Origin: Streptomyces fodineus
GTDB taxonomy: Bacteria; Actinomycetota; Actinomycetes; Streptomycetales; Streptomycetaceae
Assembly (NCBI RefSeq): GCF_001735805.1
Contig: NZ_CP017248.1
Coordinates: 7,316,001 to 7,380,000 of the forward strand
Direction: 5' to 3'
DNA: 64,000 bases
Positions 34,885 to 43,002 of this stretch are shown one piece after another (within the stretch, counting starts at the first letter, position 1; each line of letters begins with the position of its first letter). The notes below the pieces were generated by a model. It was not told the origin of the DNA, searched no databases, and worked only from the letters and a program-made list of their open reading frames with translations. A program made the translations under genes and the position numbers.

Positions 34885-36210
34885 ATGATGCGACGACGTA
34901 CGACCCTGCTCACCAGCTGCACCGCCCTCGCCCTGGCGCTCGGCGCGACCGCCTGCGGCGGCGGACCGGTCTCCGCGGGCGGCGGCGACAAGGCACTCAG
35001 CGGCCAGACGGTCACCGTGGCCGGCGTCTGGTCCGGCAGCGAACAGAAGAACTTCCAGAAGGTCCTGGACGCCTTCACCGCGAAGACCGGCGCCAAGACC
35101 CAGTTCGTGTCGACCGGCGACAACGTCTCCACGGTCGTCGGCAGCAAGATCGAGGGCGGCAACGCGCCCGACGTCGTCATGGTCCCGCAGGTCGGCGTTC
35201 TGCAGCAGTTCGCGCAGAAGGGCTGGCTGAAGCCGCTGTCGCCGACCGCCCAGCAGACGATCGGCGCCGACTACTCGCCCGTGTGGAAGAAGTACGGCAG
35301 CGTCGGCGGCACCCTGTACGGCCTGTACTTCAAGGCCGCCCACAAGTCGACCGTCTGGTACAGCCCCGGCGCGCTCGCCCAGGCCGGGGTCAAGCCGCCG
35401 AAGACGTACGACGAGATGCTCAAGGCCGGCCACACCGTCTCCGACTCCGGGCTCGCCGCCTTCGCCGTCGGCGGCGAGGACGGCTGGACCCTCACCGACT
35501 GGTTCGAGAACATCTACCTCTCCCAGGCCGGACCCGAGAAGTACGACGCCCTCGCCGCCCACAAGCTGAAGTGGACCGACCCCTCGGTCGTCGACGCGCT
35601 CACCACGCTCGGCAAGCTGTTCAAGGACAAGCAGCTCGTCGCGGGCGGCCAGAAGGGGGCCCTGAACACCGACTTCCCGAGCTCGGTGGAGAAGGTCTTC
35701 GGGCCCAAGCCCGAGGCCGGCATGGTTTACGAGGGCGACTTCGTGGCCGGTGTCGCCCACGACCAGTTCGGCAAGACCATCGGCAAGGACGCGAACTTCT
35801 TCCCGTTCCCGGCCGTCGGCGGCGGTACGGCACCGGTGGTCAGCGGCGGTGACGCGGCGGTCGTCCTCAAGGACGGCAAGAACGCCAAGGCCGGCATGAA
35901 GCTCCTGGAGTACCTGGCCACCCCCGAGGCCGCGGCCGTCTGGGCCAAGGCCGGCGGCTTCCTGTCCCCGAACAAGAAGCTCGACCCCGCCTCCTACGGC
36001 GACGACGTCACCCGCGCCACCGCCAAGTCGCTGATCGACGCGGGCGACTCGGTCCGCTTCGACATGTCCGACCAGGCCCCGGCGGCCTTCGGCGGCACCA
36101 AGGGCGCCGGCGAGTGGAAGCTGCTCCAGGACTTCCTGCGCGACCCGTCCGACCCGAAGGGCACCGCGGCGAAGCTGGAATCCGCGGCGGCGAAGGCCTA
36201 CCAGGGCTGA
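34885..36210 (+). CDS. ABC sugar solute-binding lipoprotein
   Basis: 441 residues. Signal peptide MMRRRTTLLTSCTALALALG with lipobox GATAC, so it is lipid-anchored outside the membrane. Mature binding-protein fold: TVAGVWSGSEQKNFQKVLDAFTAKTGAKTQFV, GGNAPDVVMVPQVGVLQQFAQKGWLKPL, YGLYFKAAHKSTVWYSPGALAQAG. The AglE/alpha-glucoside-binding group is the closest by feel. GAAAGG precedes the start. It is followed at 11 bp by the MalF-like permease, so this is the binding protein of that transporter. Two ATG codons open the frame; either can serve. Confidence 0.92.
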   Translation: MMRRRTTLLTSCTALALALGATACGGGPVSAGGGDKALSGQTVTVAGVWSGSEQKNFQKVLDAFTAKTGAKTQFVSTGDNVSTVVGSKIEGGNAPDVVMVPQVGVLQQFAQKGWLKPLSPTAQQTIGADYSPVWKKYGSVGGTLYGLYFKAAHKSTVWYSPGALAQAGVKPPKTYDEMLKAGHTVSDSGLAAFAVGGEDGWTLTDWFENIYLSQAGPEKYDALAAHKLKWTDPSVVDALTTLGKLFKDKQLVAGGQKGALNTDFPSSVEKVFGPKPEAGMVYEGDFVAGVAHDQFGKTIGKDANFFPFPAVGGGTAPVVSGGDAAVVLKDGKNAKAGMKLLEYLATPEAAAVWAKAGGFLSPNKKLDPASYGDDVTRATAKSLIDAGDSVRFDMSDQAPAAFGGTKGAGEWKLLQDFLRDPSDPKGTAAKLESAAAKAYQG

Positions 36211-36221
36211 GCGGCTGCATC

Positions 36222-37574
36222 ATGACCGCCACCACTGTCGTGAAACAGCAGGCGGGCCCGCGGGCCGCCGGCGTGGCGCGCGGGCGCCGCAGCCGGCGGC
36301 GCGCCCGGCTGATCGCCCTGCTCTTCGTCTTCCCCGCGCTGCTCCTGCTCGGCGCGCTCGTCGTCTACCCGGTGCTGTTCTCCGTCGGCCGCAGCTTCTT
36401 CGACGCCTCCGGCACCCGGTTCGTGGGCGGCGACAACTACACCGAGATGTTCCGCGACCCGGCCACCCTGAAGGCCATCCGCAACACCACCATCTGGGTG
36501 GTCGTGGCCCCGGCCCTGCTGACCGGCCTCGGCCTGATCCTCGCCGTCCTGGTGGAGAAGGTCCGCTGGGCCACGGCGTTCAAGCTCCTGCTCTTCATGC
36601 CGATGGCGGTGTCCTTCCTGGCCGCCGGCATCATCTTCCGGCTCGCCTACGACGAGGACCCGAACAAGGGCGTGCTCAACGCGGCCGCCGTCTCCGTCCA
36701 CGACGCCTTCGAGGGCACGTCCTCGTACCCGACGGCGCGCGGCCGGGAGGGCCTGCTGACCCAGGACCGGGACGGCTCGTACCGCACGACCGCCGCCGCC
36801 GGCCGCTCGGTGGCGCTCCCCATGGTCGGCGTGCTGCCCAAGGACCTGCCCAAGAACGCCTCGCCCGCCTACCCGGCGGCCGGCCGGAAGGCCGCGCCCG
36901 GCGAGCTGCGCGGTGTCGTCTACCTGGACTTCACCCCCGGCGGCGGAGGCAAGCAGGGCAAGGTCGACCCGAAGGAGAGCGGCCTGCCCGGGATGAAGGT
37001 CGAGGCGGTGCGGGACGGCGGCACGGTCGCGAGCACGACGACCGCGGCCGACGGCTCCTTCCGCTTCTCCGGGCTGCGCGCGGGCTCGTACACGGTGAAA
37101 CTCCCCCGGTCCAACTTCGCCCCGCCCTACCAGGGCATCTCCTGGCTCGGACCGACGCTCGTCACCCCGGCGATCATCGGCGCGTACCTGTGGATCTGGA
37201 CGGGTTTCGCGATGGTCCTGATCGGCGCGGGTCTGTCCGCCCTGCCCCGGGACGCGCTGGAGGCCGCGCGGATGGACGGCGCGAACGAGTGGCAGATCTT
37301 CCGCAGGATCACCGTGCCGCTGCTCGCGCCCGTGCTCACCGTGGTCTTCGTGACCCTCGTGATCAATGTGATGAAGGTCTTCGACCTCGTCTACATCATC
37401 GCGCCCGGACCGGTGCAGGAGGACGCCACGGTGCTGGCCACACAGATGTGGCTGGTCTCCTTCGGCGGCGGCAACAACCAGGGCCTCGGCAGCGCCCTGG
37501 GCGTCCTGCTCCTGCTCCTGGTGATCCCGGCGATGGTCTTCAACGTCCGCCGCTTCCGCAACAGTCAACGATGA
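36222..37574 (+). CDS. MalF-type sugar ABC permease with extracellular beta-sandwich insert
   Basis: 450 residues, against about 300 for a usual sugar permease. Helix 1 near 30-55 (LIALLFVFPALLLLGALVVYP), helices 2-3 to about residue 145, then a roughly 165-residue insert, then helices 4-6 with the EAA loop (LPRDALEAARMDGANEWQIFRRITVPLL) at about 345. The second half of the insert (ELRGVVYLDFTP ... GLPGMKVEAVRDGGTVASTTTAADGSFRFSGLRAGSYTVKLP) is a clear SdrD-B/CarboxypepD_reg-like beta domain. E. coli MalF has an extracellular P2 domain at the same place that holds the binding protein; this may be an independent equivalent. No ATPase is in the cluster; in Streptomyces the shared MsiK ATPase serves such importers. 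Confidence 0.92.
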   Translation: MTATTVVKQQAGPRAAGVARGRRSRRRARLIALLFVFPALLLLGALVVYPVLFSVGRSFFDASGTRFVGGDNYTEMFRDPATLKAIRNTTIWVVVAPALLTGLGLILAVLVEKVRWATAFKLLLFMPMAVSFLAAGIIFRLAYDEDPNKGVLNAAAVSVHDAFEGTSSYPTARGREGLLTQDRDGSYRTTAAAGRSVALPMVGVLPKDLPKNASPAYPAAGRKAAPGELRGVVYLDFTPGGGGKQGKVDPKESGLPGMKVEAVRDGGTVASTTTAADGSFRFSGLRAGSYTVKLPRSNFAPPYQGISWLGPTLVTPAIIGAYLWIWTGFAMVLIGAGLSALPRDALEAARMDGANEWQIFRRITVPLLAPVLTVVFVTLVINVMKVFDLVYIIAPGPVQEDATVLATQMWLVSFGGGNNQGLGSALGVLLLLLVIPAMVFNVRRFRNSQR

Positions 37575-37584
37575 GGAGTCAGCG

Positions 37585-38424
37585 ATGAACGCGATCAGGC
37601 GGGGCCTGGGCAGCGGCCTGGTGCAGGCCTTCCTGGTGGTGATCGGCCTGGTCTGGCTGACCCCGCTGGCGGGCCTGTTCCTCTCCTCCCTCCGCTCGGC
37701 GCAGGACACCGCGAAGGGCGGCTGGTGGACGGCCCTGGCCAGCCCGAGCCAGCTGTCCTTCGACAACTACTCGGCGCTGCTGAAGAACTCCGGCATGACG
37801 CAGGCCTTCTGGAACACGGTCCTGATCTCGGTACCGGCGACCACCCTCGTCGTGGTCATCGCCGCCCTCGCCGGATACGCCTTCGCCTGGCTGGACTTCC
37901 CCCTCCGGGAGCCGATCTTCCTGCTGGTGGTGGCCCTGTTGGTGGTGCCGGTCCAGATCGGCCTGCTGCCGGTGGCCAAACTCTTCGGCGCGCTGGGCCT
38001 GTTCGGCACGATCCCCGGAGTCGTCCTCTTCCACGTCGCCTACGGCCTCCCCTTCGCCGTGTTCCTGCTGCGCAACTACTTCGCGGAGATGCCGAAGGAG
38101 ATGCTGGAGGCGGCGCGGATGGACGGCGGCAGCGAGTGGCGCATCTTCACCCGTCTGGTCCTGCCGGTGGGGCGCCCCGCGATCGCCTCGCTCGCCATCT
38201 TCCAGTTCCTCTGGGTGTGGAACGACATGCTGGTCGCCCTGCTCTTCGCCGACAGCTCCTCGCAGCCGCTGACGGTGGAACTCCAGTCCCAGATCCGGCA
38301 GTTCGGCAGCAACATCGACGTGCTGGCGCCGGGCGCGTTCCTGTCCCTGATCGTGCCGGTGGTGGTGTTCTTCGCCTTCCAGCGGCACTTCGTGCAGGGC
38401 GTGATGGCGGGCTCGGTCAAATGA
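37585..38424 (+). CDS. MalG-type sugar ABC permease
   Basis: 279 residues from ATG 37585, with GAGGAG ten bases before and overlapping the previous stop. Six membrane helices and the EAA motif EMLEAARMDGGSEWRIFTRLVLPVGRP near residue 175, which docks the ATPase. It pairs with the MalF-like protein 11 bp upstream to form the membrane pore for an alpha-glucoside. The cluster ends with it at a strong hairpin. Confidence 0.95.
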   Translation: MNAIRRGLGSGLVQAFLVVIGLVWLTPLAGLFLSSLRSAQDTAKGGWWTALASPSQLSFDNYSALLKNSGMTQAFWNTVLISVPATTLVVVIAALAGYAFAWLDFPLREPIFLLVVALLVVPVQIGLLPVAKLFGALGLFGTIPGVVLFHVAYGLPFAVFLLRNYFAEMPKEMLEAARMDGGSEWRIFTRLVLPVGRPAIASLAIFQFLWVWNDMLVALLFADSSSQPLTVELQSQIRQFGSNIDVLAPGAFLSLIVPVVVFFAFQRHFVQGVMAGSVK

Positions 38425-38428
38425 GTCG

Positions 38429-38458
38429 GGCGGCGGGGAACCGGAGCTCCCCGCCGCC
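38429..38458. terminator. Bidirectional hairpin between sugar cluster and pgl
   Basis: GGCGGCGGGGA / TCCCCGCCGCC arms with an 8-nt loop in a 52-bp space between convergent genes. Confidence 0.8.
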
Positions 38459-38476
38459 TCTACACCTGGCCGGTCC

Positions 38477-39259
38477 TCACGGCGACGCCGGCGGATACAG
38501 CGACCTCGGCAGCTGCGAGGCCGCCGCCGAGTCCAGCAGCCACAGGGTGCGGGAACGGCCGTACGCCCCCGCCGCCGGTGCCTGGATCTCGCCCGCGCCC
38601 GACAGGGCGATGGCCACGGCCTCCGCCTTGTCCTCGCCGGCCGCGAGCAGCCAGACCTCGCGGGCCGAGCGGATCGCCGGGAGGGTGAGGGAGATCCGGG
38701 TCGGCGGAGGCTTGGGGGCGCCGCGGACGCCCACCACCGTGCGCTCGGTCTCCCGCACGGCCGGCAACTCCGGGAAGAGCGAGGCCACATGGGTGTCCGG
38801 GCCGACGCCCAGCATCAGCACGTCGAAGGTGGGCACCGAGCCGTGGTTCTCCGGTCCGGCCGCCTTCGCCAGCTCCATCGCGTACGCCTCGGCCGCCGCG
38901 TCGACGTCCGTACCGTACGGGCCGTCGGAGGCGGGCATGGCGTGCACGCGCTCCGGGTCCAGCGGTACGGCGTCCAGCAGGGCCGCTCGGGCCTGGGTGA
39001 CGTTGCGCTCGGGATCGCCCTCGGGCAGGTAACGCTCGTCGCCCCACCAGAGGTCCAGGCGCGCCCAGTCGATGGCGTCCCGCGCGGGCGCCGCCGCCAG
39101 CGCGGCCAGCAGGCCGTTGCCGTTGCGGCCCCCGGTGAGGACCACGGACGCGGTGCCCCGGGAGGCCTGCGCGTCCACGATCTTCGTGATCAGGCGCGCC
39201 GCGGCGGCCTGTGCCATCAGTTCCTTGTCGCGGTGGACGACCAGCTGCGGAGTGCTCAC
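38477..39259 (-). CDS. pgl: 6-phosphogluconolactonase
   Basis: 260 residues from GTG 39259. Glucosamine-6-phosphate isomerase/6-phosphogluconolactonase fold: VVLTGGRNGNGLLAAL, DLWWGDERYLPEGDPERNVTQARAALLD (catalytic loop) and LGVGPDTHVASLFP. It hydrolyses the lactone made by Zwf to 6-phosphogluconate. The start overlaps the opcA stop (GTGA), and it is the last gene of the tkt-tal-zwf-opcA-pgl operon. Normal length. The T in LGVGPDTH replaces the more usual G of LGMGxDGH; it is probably tolerated. Confidence 0.95.
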   Translation of the reverse strand: MSTPQLVVHRDKELMAQAAAARLITKIVDAQASRGTASVVLTGGRNGNGLLAALAAAPARDAIDWARLDLWWGDERYLPEGDPERNVTQARAALLDAVPLDPERVHAMPASDGPYGTDVDAAAEAYAMELAKAAGPENHGSVPTFDVLMLGVGPDTHVASLFPELPAVRETERTVVGVRGAPKPPPTRISLTLPAIRSAREVWLLAAGEDKAEAVAIALSGAGEIQAPAAGAYGRSRTLWLLDSAAASQLPRSLYPPASP

Positions 39260-40314
39260 TTCGCCGCCGCCTTCCTCGCCGGTGCCTTCTTCGCGGTCTT
39301 GGCCGCCGCCTTCTTGGCCGGGGCCTTGGCCGCTTCCGCCACGGGCTCCGGCCCGGCGGCCGGTTCAGCCGCAGGCAGCTGCTCGGGAACCGAGTTCAGC
39401 CGCTGCACGCCGTAGCGCAGTGCCGAGGCGTAGGTGTCGTCCGGGTCGAGCCGGCGCAGCTCCTCCGCGATCAGTTCGGCGGTCTCCCGCCGCTTCAGCG
39501 CCACCGCGCGGGCCGGCTGGCCCTCGATGGACAGCGTGGCCAGCGAGCCGTCCGCGCGGTCCAGCACGATCGGGCCGCAGTCGGTGTCCATGCGGACGGC
39601 CGTGAGACCCGGACCGGACGACAGCGAGCGCTTGACGGGCACGTCCAGCCGGTCCGCGAGCCACATCGCCAGCAGCTCACAGCTCGGGTTGAACTCCTCG
39701 CCCTCCACCTCGACGGCCTTCACCTCACAGATGACCTGGTCCAGGGCCGCCGCGAGCATCGAGCGCCACGGCGTGATCCGGGTCCAGGACAGATCGGTGT
39801 CGCCGGGCGTGTAGGCCTCGGCGCGGGCGGACAGCTCCCGCACCGGCTGCTCGGCGGCGTAGGTGTCGGTGACCCGGCGCTGCGCGAGCGCGCCCAGCGG
39901 GTCCTTCGCCGGCTCCAGCGGGGCGTTCACCGGCCACCACACGACCACCGGGGCGTCCGGCAGCAGCAGCGGCAGCACGACCGAGTCGGCGTGGTCGGCG
40001 ACCTCGCCGTACAGCCGGAGCACGACCGTCTCGCCGGTGCCCGCGTCCGCGCCCACCCGCACCTCGGCGTCCAGCCGCGACGTCGTACGGTCGCGCGGGG
40101 TGCGGGAGACCCGCTTGATGACCACCAGGGTGCGCGAAGGGTGCTCGCGCGACGCCTCGTTGGCGGCCCTGAGCGCGTCGTAGGCGTTCTCCTCGTCGGT
40201 GACGATGACGAGGGTGAGGACCATGCCGACGGCGGGCGTGCCGATCGCGCGGCGGCCCTGCACGAGCGCCTTGTTGATCTCTCCGGCGGTGGTGTCGGTC
40301 AGGTCTATCTTCAT
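39256..40314 (-). CDS. opcA: Glucose-6-phosphate dehydrogenase assembly protein OpcA
   Basis: 352 residues from ATG 40314. OpcA is an activator/assembly factor of G6P dehydrogenase in cyanobacteria and actinobacteria; it is redox-sensitive in cyanobacteria. The family stretches TEEN-type TDEENAYDALRAANEASREHPSRTLVVI, LPLLLPDAPVVVWWP and SWTRITPWRSMLAAALD are visible. The last 30 residues are a Lys/Ala-rich tail (AKKAAAKTAKKAPARKA), like that of UvrA in this window; this is not part of the usual OpcA fold. ATGA overlap with zwf and GTGA overlap with pgl show coupled translation with its partner enzyme. Confidence 0.93.
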   Translation of the reverse strand: MKIDLTDTTAGEINKALVQGRRAIGTPAVGMVLTLVIVTDEENAYDALRAANEASREHPSRTLVVIKRVSRTPRDRTTSRLDAEVRVGADAGTGETVVLRLYGEVADHADSVVLPLLLPDAPVVVWWPVNAPLEPAKDPLGALAQRRVTDTYAAEQPVRELSARAEAYTPGDTDLSWTRITPWRSMLAAALDQVICEVKAVEVEGEEFNPSCELLAMWLADRLDVPVKRSLSSGPGLTAVRMDTDCGPIVLDRADGSLATLSIEGQPARAVALKRRETAELIAEELRRLDPDDTYASALRYGVQRLNSVPEQLPAAEPAAGPEPVAEAAKAPAKKAAAKTAKKAPARKAAAK

Positions 40315-41849
40315 GGCCGGCGCCAGCTCCGTCCGTCTCGTGCGAGCATCTCGTCCGCCTCGGCGGGGCCCCAGGTGCCCGACGGGTACTGTGCGGGCCT
40401 GCCGTGCTTGTCCCAGTACTCCTCGATCGGGTCGAGGATCTTCCAGGACAACTCGACCTCCTCCGTGCGCGGGAAGAGGTTGGCGTCGCCGAGCAGCACG
40501 TCCAGGATCAGCCGTTCGTACGCCTCCGGGCTGGACTCCGTGAACGACTCGCCGTAGGCGAAGTCCATGGAGACGTCCCGGATCTCCATCGAGGTGCCCG
40601 GCACCTTCGAACCGAACCGCACGGTCACGCCCTCGTCCGGCTGGACGCGGATGACGATCGCGTTCTGGCCCAGCTCCTCCGTCGCCGTGGTGTCGAAGGG
40701 CGAGTGCGGGGCCCGCTGGAAGACGACGGCGATCTCCGTCACCCGGCGGCCGAGGCGCTTGCCGGTGCGCAGATAGAAGGGGACGCCCGCCCAGCGGCGG
40801 TTGTCGATCTCCAGCTTGATCGCCGCGTAGGTGTCGGTCTTCGACTTGGCGTCGATGCCGTCCTCTTCGAGGTAGCCGATGACCTTCTCGCCGCCCTGCC
40901 AGCCGCCCGCGTACTGCCCACGCACGGTCGAGGCGCCCAGATCCCTGGGCAGCCGGACCGCGCCGAGGACCTTCTCCTTCTCCGCGGCCAGCGCGTCCGC
41001 GCCGAAGGAGGCGGGCTCCTCCATGGCCGTCAGCGCCATGAGCTGGAGCAGGTGGTTCTGGATGACATCGCGGGCGGCGCCGATGCCGTCGTAGTAGCCG
41101 GCCCGGCCGCCGATGCCGATGTCCTCGGCCATGGTGATCTGCACATGGTCCACGAAGGACCGGTTCCAGATCGGCTCGAACATGGTGTTGGCGAAGCGCA
41201 GCGCCAGGATGTTCTGGACGGTCTCCTTGCCGAGGTAGTGGTCGATCCGGAACACCTGGTCCGGCTCGAACACCTCGTGCACGACCTTGTTCAGTTCCTC
41301 GGCCGACTTCAGGTCGTGGCCGAACGGCTTCTCGATGACCGCGCGCCGCCAGGAACCGCCCGACTGGTCGGCCAGACCGTGCTTCTTCAGCTGCTGGATG
41401 ACCACCGGGAAGGAGCGCGGCGGCACCGACAGGTAGAAGGCGAAGTTGCCGCCCGTGCCCTGTGCCTTGTCCAGTTCCTCGATGGTGGCGCGCAGCCGCT
41501 CGAAGGCGTCGTCGTCGTCGAAGGTGCCCTGGACGAAGCGCATCCCCTGGATGAGCTGCTGCCAGACCTCCTCCCGGAACGGCGTACGGGCGTGCGCCTT
41601 GACGGCGTCGTGGACCTCGGCGGCGAAGTCCTCGTTCTCCCACTCGCGGCGGGCGAAGCCCACCAGTGAGAAGCCCGGCGGCAGCAGTCCCCGGTTGGCG
41701 AGGTCGTACACCGCGGGCATCAGCTTCTTGCGGGACAGGTCGCCCGTGACCCCGAAGATGACCAGGCCCGACGGCCCCGCGATACGCGGGAGCCGTCGGT
41801 CGGCCGGGTCACGGAGCGGGTTCGCTCCGGAACCGGAAACGGGTGACAA
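40311..41849 (-). CDS. zwf: Glucose-6-phosphate 1-dehydrogenase
   Basis: 512 residues from a TTG start at 41849, supported by GGAGGG five bases before. Coenzyme motif IFGVTGDLSRKKLMPAVYDL near residue 31. The active-site signature is RIDHYLGKETVQN with catalytic His about 45 residues before the REGGAGYY-like GGRAGYYDG; substrate contacts lie in EKPFGHDL. It oxidises glucose-6-phosphate with NADP. It is one base from the tal stop and overlaps opcA, its likely activator. The weak TTG start makes expression dependent on the upstream tal translation. Confidence 0.97.
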   Translation of the reverse strand: MSPVSGSGANPLRDPADRRLPRIAGPSGLVIFGVTGDLSRKKLMPAVYDLANRGLLPPGFSLVGFARREWENEDFAAEVHDAVKAHARTPFREEVWQQLIQGMRFVQGTFDDDDAFERLRATIEELDKAQGTGGNFAFYLSVPPRSFPVVIQQLKKHGLADQSGGSWRRAVIEKPFGHDLKSAEELNKVVHEVFEPDQVFRIDHYLGKETVQNILALRFANTMFEPIWNRSFVDHVQITMAEDIGIGGRAGYYDGIGAARDVIQNHLLQLMALTAMEEPASFGADALAAEKEKVLGAVRLPRDLGASTVRGQYAGGWQGGEKVIGYLEEDGIDAKSKTDTYAAIKLEIDNRRWAGVPFYLRTGKRLGRRVTEIAVVFQRAPHSPFDTTATEELGQNAIVIRVQPDEGVTVRFGSKVPGTSMEIRDVSMDFAYGESFTESSPEAYERLILDVLLGDANLFPRTEEVELSWKILDPIEEYWDKHGRPAQYPSGTWGPAEADEMLARDGRSWRRP

Positions 41850-41850
41850 G

Positions 41851-42969
41851 TCAGCCCTCCGAAGGGGCGAGGCGCTCGAGCTCCGCCTGGGTGGACTTCA
41901 GCAGGTCGTTCCAGGACGCCTCGAACTTCTCGACGCCCTCGTCCTCCAGCACCTGCACCACGTCGTCGTACGAGATGCCGAGCTTCTCCAGCGCGTCGAG
42001 ATCGGCACGCGCCTGCTCGTAGGTGCCGCGGATGGTGTCGCCGCTGATCTCGCCGTGCTCCTCGGTGGCCTCCAGCGTGGCCTCCGGCATGGTGTTGACC
42101 GTGTTCGGAGCGACCAGCTCGGTCACGTACAGCGTGTCCGGGTAGGCCGGGTCCTTCACACCGGTCGACGCCCACAGCGGACGCTGCTTGTGGGCGCCCG
42201 CGTTCTCCAGCGCGTTCCAGCGGCTCGAGGAGAAGACCTCCTCGTACGCCTGGTAGGCGAGGCGCGCGTTGGCGACGGCGGCCTTGCCGCGCAGCGCCGT
42301 GGCCTCCTCGGTGCCGATCCCGTCCAGCCGCTTGTCGATCTCGGTGTCCACACGGGACACGAAGAACGACGCCACGGAACGGATCAGCGACAGGTCGAGG
42401 CCGCGCTCCTTGGCCTTCTCCAGACCGGCCAGGTAGGCGGCCATGACCTCGCGGTAGCGCTCCAGCGAGAAGATCAGCGTGACGTTGACACTGATGCCGA
42501 GGCCGATGACCTCGGTGATCGCCGGCAGACCCGCCTTGGTGGCCGGGATCTTGATGAGCGTGTTGGGCCGGTCGACCAGCCAGGCCAGCTGCTTGGCCTC
42601 GGCGACGGTGGCCGCCGTGTTGTGCGCGAGGCGCGGGTCGACCTCGATGGAGACCCGGCCGTCCTGACCGCCGGTGGCGTCGAAGACGGGGCGCAGGATG
42701 TCGGCGGCGTCGCGGACGTCCGCCGTGGTGATCATGCGGATGGCCTCTTCGACGGTGACCTTGCGGGCGGCGAGGTCGGTGACCTGCTGCTCGTAGCCGT
42801 CGCCGCCGCTGATCGCCTTCTGGAAGATCGTCGGGTTGGTGGTGACGCCCACGACGTGCTGCTGGTCGATCAGCTCGGCGAGGTTGCCGGACGTGATCCG
42901 CTTGCGCGACAGGTCGTCCAGCCAGATCGCGACGCCTTCTTCGGAGAGGCGCTTGAGTGCGTCTGTCAT
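41851..42969 (-). CDS. tal: Transaldolase
   Basis: 372 residues, the long actinobacterial type (tal type 2). Family regions: VGVTTNPTIFQKAISGGDGY at the N-terminus (the dihydroxyacetone-binding NPT), and the Schiff-base Lys in LIKIPATKAGLPAI. SVASFFVSRVDTEIDK and RPLWASTGVKDPAYPDTLYV complete the barrel. It moves a dihydroxyacetone unit between sugar phosphates in the non-oxidative pentose pathway. AGGAG is ten bases before ATG 42969. It lies 33 bp behind tkt in the same operon. Confidence 0.97.
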   Translation of the reverse strand: MTDALKRLSEEGVAIWLDDLSRKRITSGNLAELIDQQHVVGVTTNPTIFQKAISGGDGYEQQVTDLAARKVTVEEAIRMITTADVRDAADILRPVFDATGGQDGRVSIEVDPRLAHNTAATVAEAKQLAWLVDRPNTLIKIPATKAGLPAITEVIGLGISVNVTLIFSLERYREVMAAYLAGLEKAKERGLDLSLIRSVASFFVSRVDTEIDKRLDGIGTEEATALRGKAAVANARLAYQAYEEVFSSSRWNALENAGAHKQRPLWASTGVKDPAYPDTLYVTELVAPNTVNTMPEATLEATEEHGEISGDTIRGTYEQARADLDALEKLGISYDDVVQVLEDEGVEKFEASWNDLLKSTQAELERLAPSEG

Positions 42970-43002
42970 GGAATTACATCTCCTACGTGTCGTATATGAG
43001 CG

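Noticed and set aside
36222..37574. Permease insert as a frameshift or assembly fusion
   Set aside because: One continuous frame, membrane helices and EAA loop resume in phase after a well-formed beta domain.
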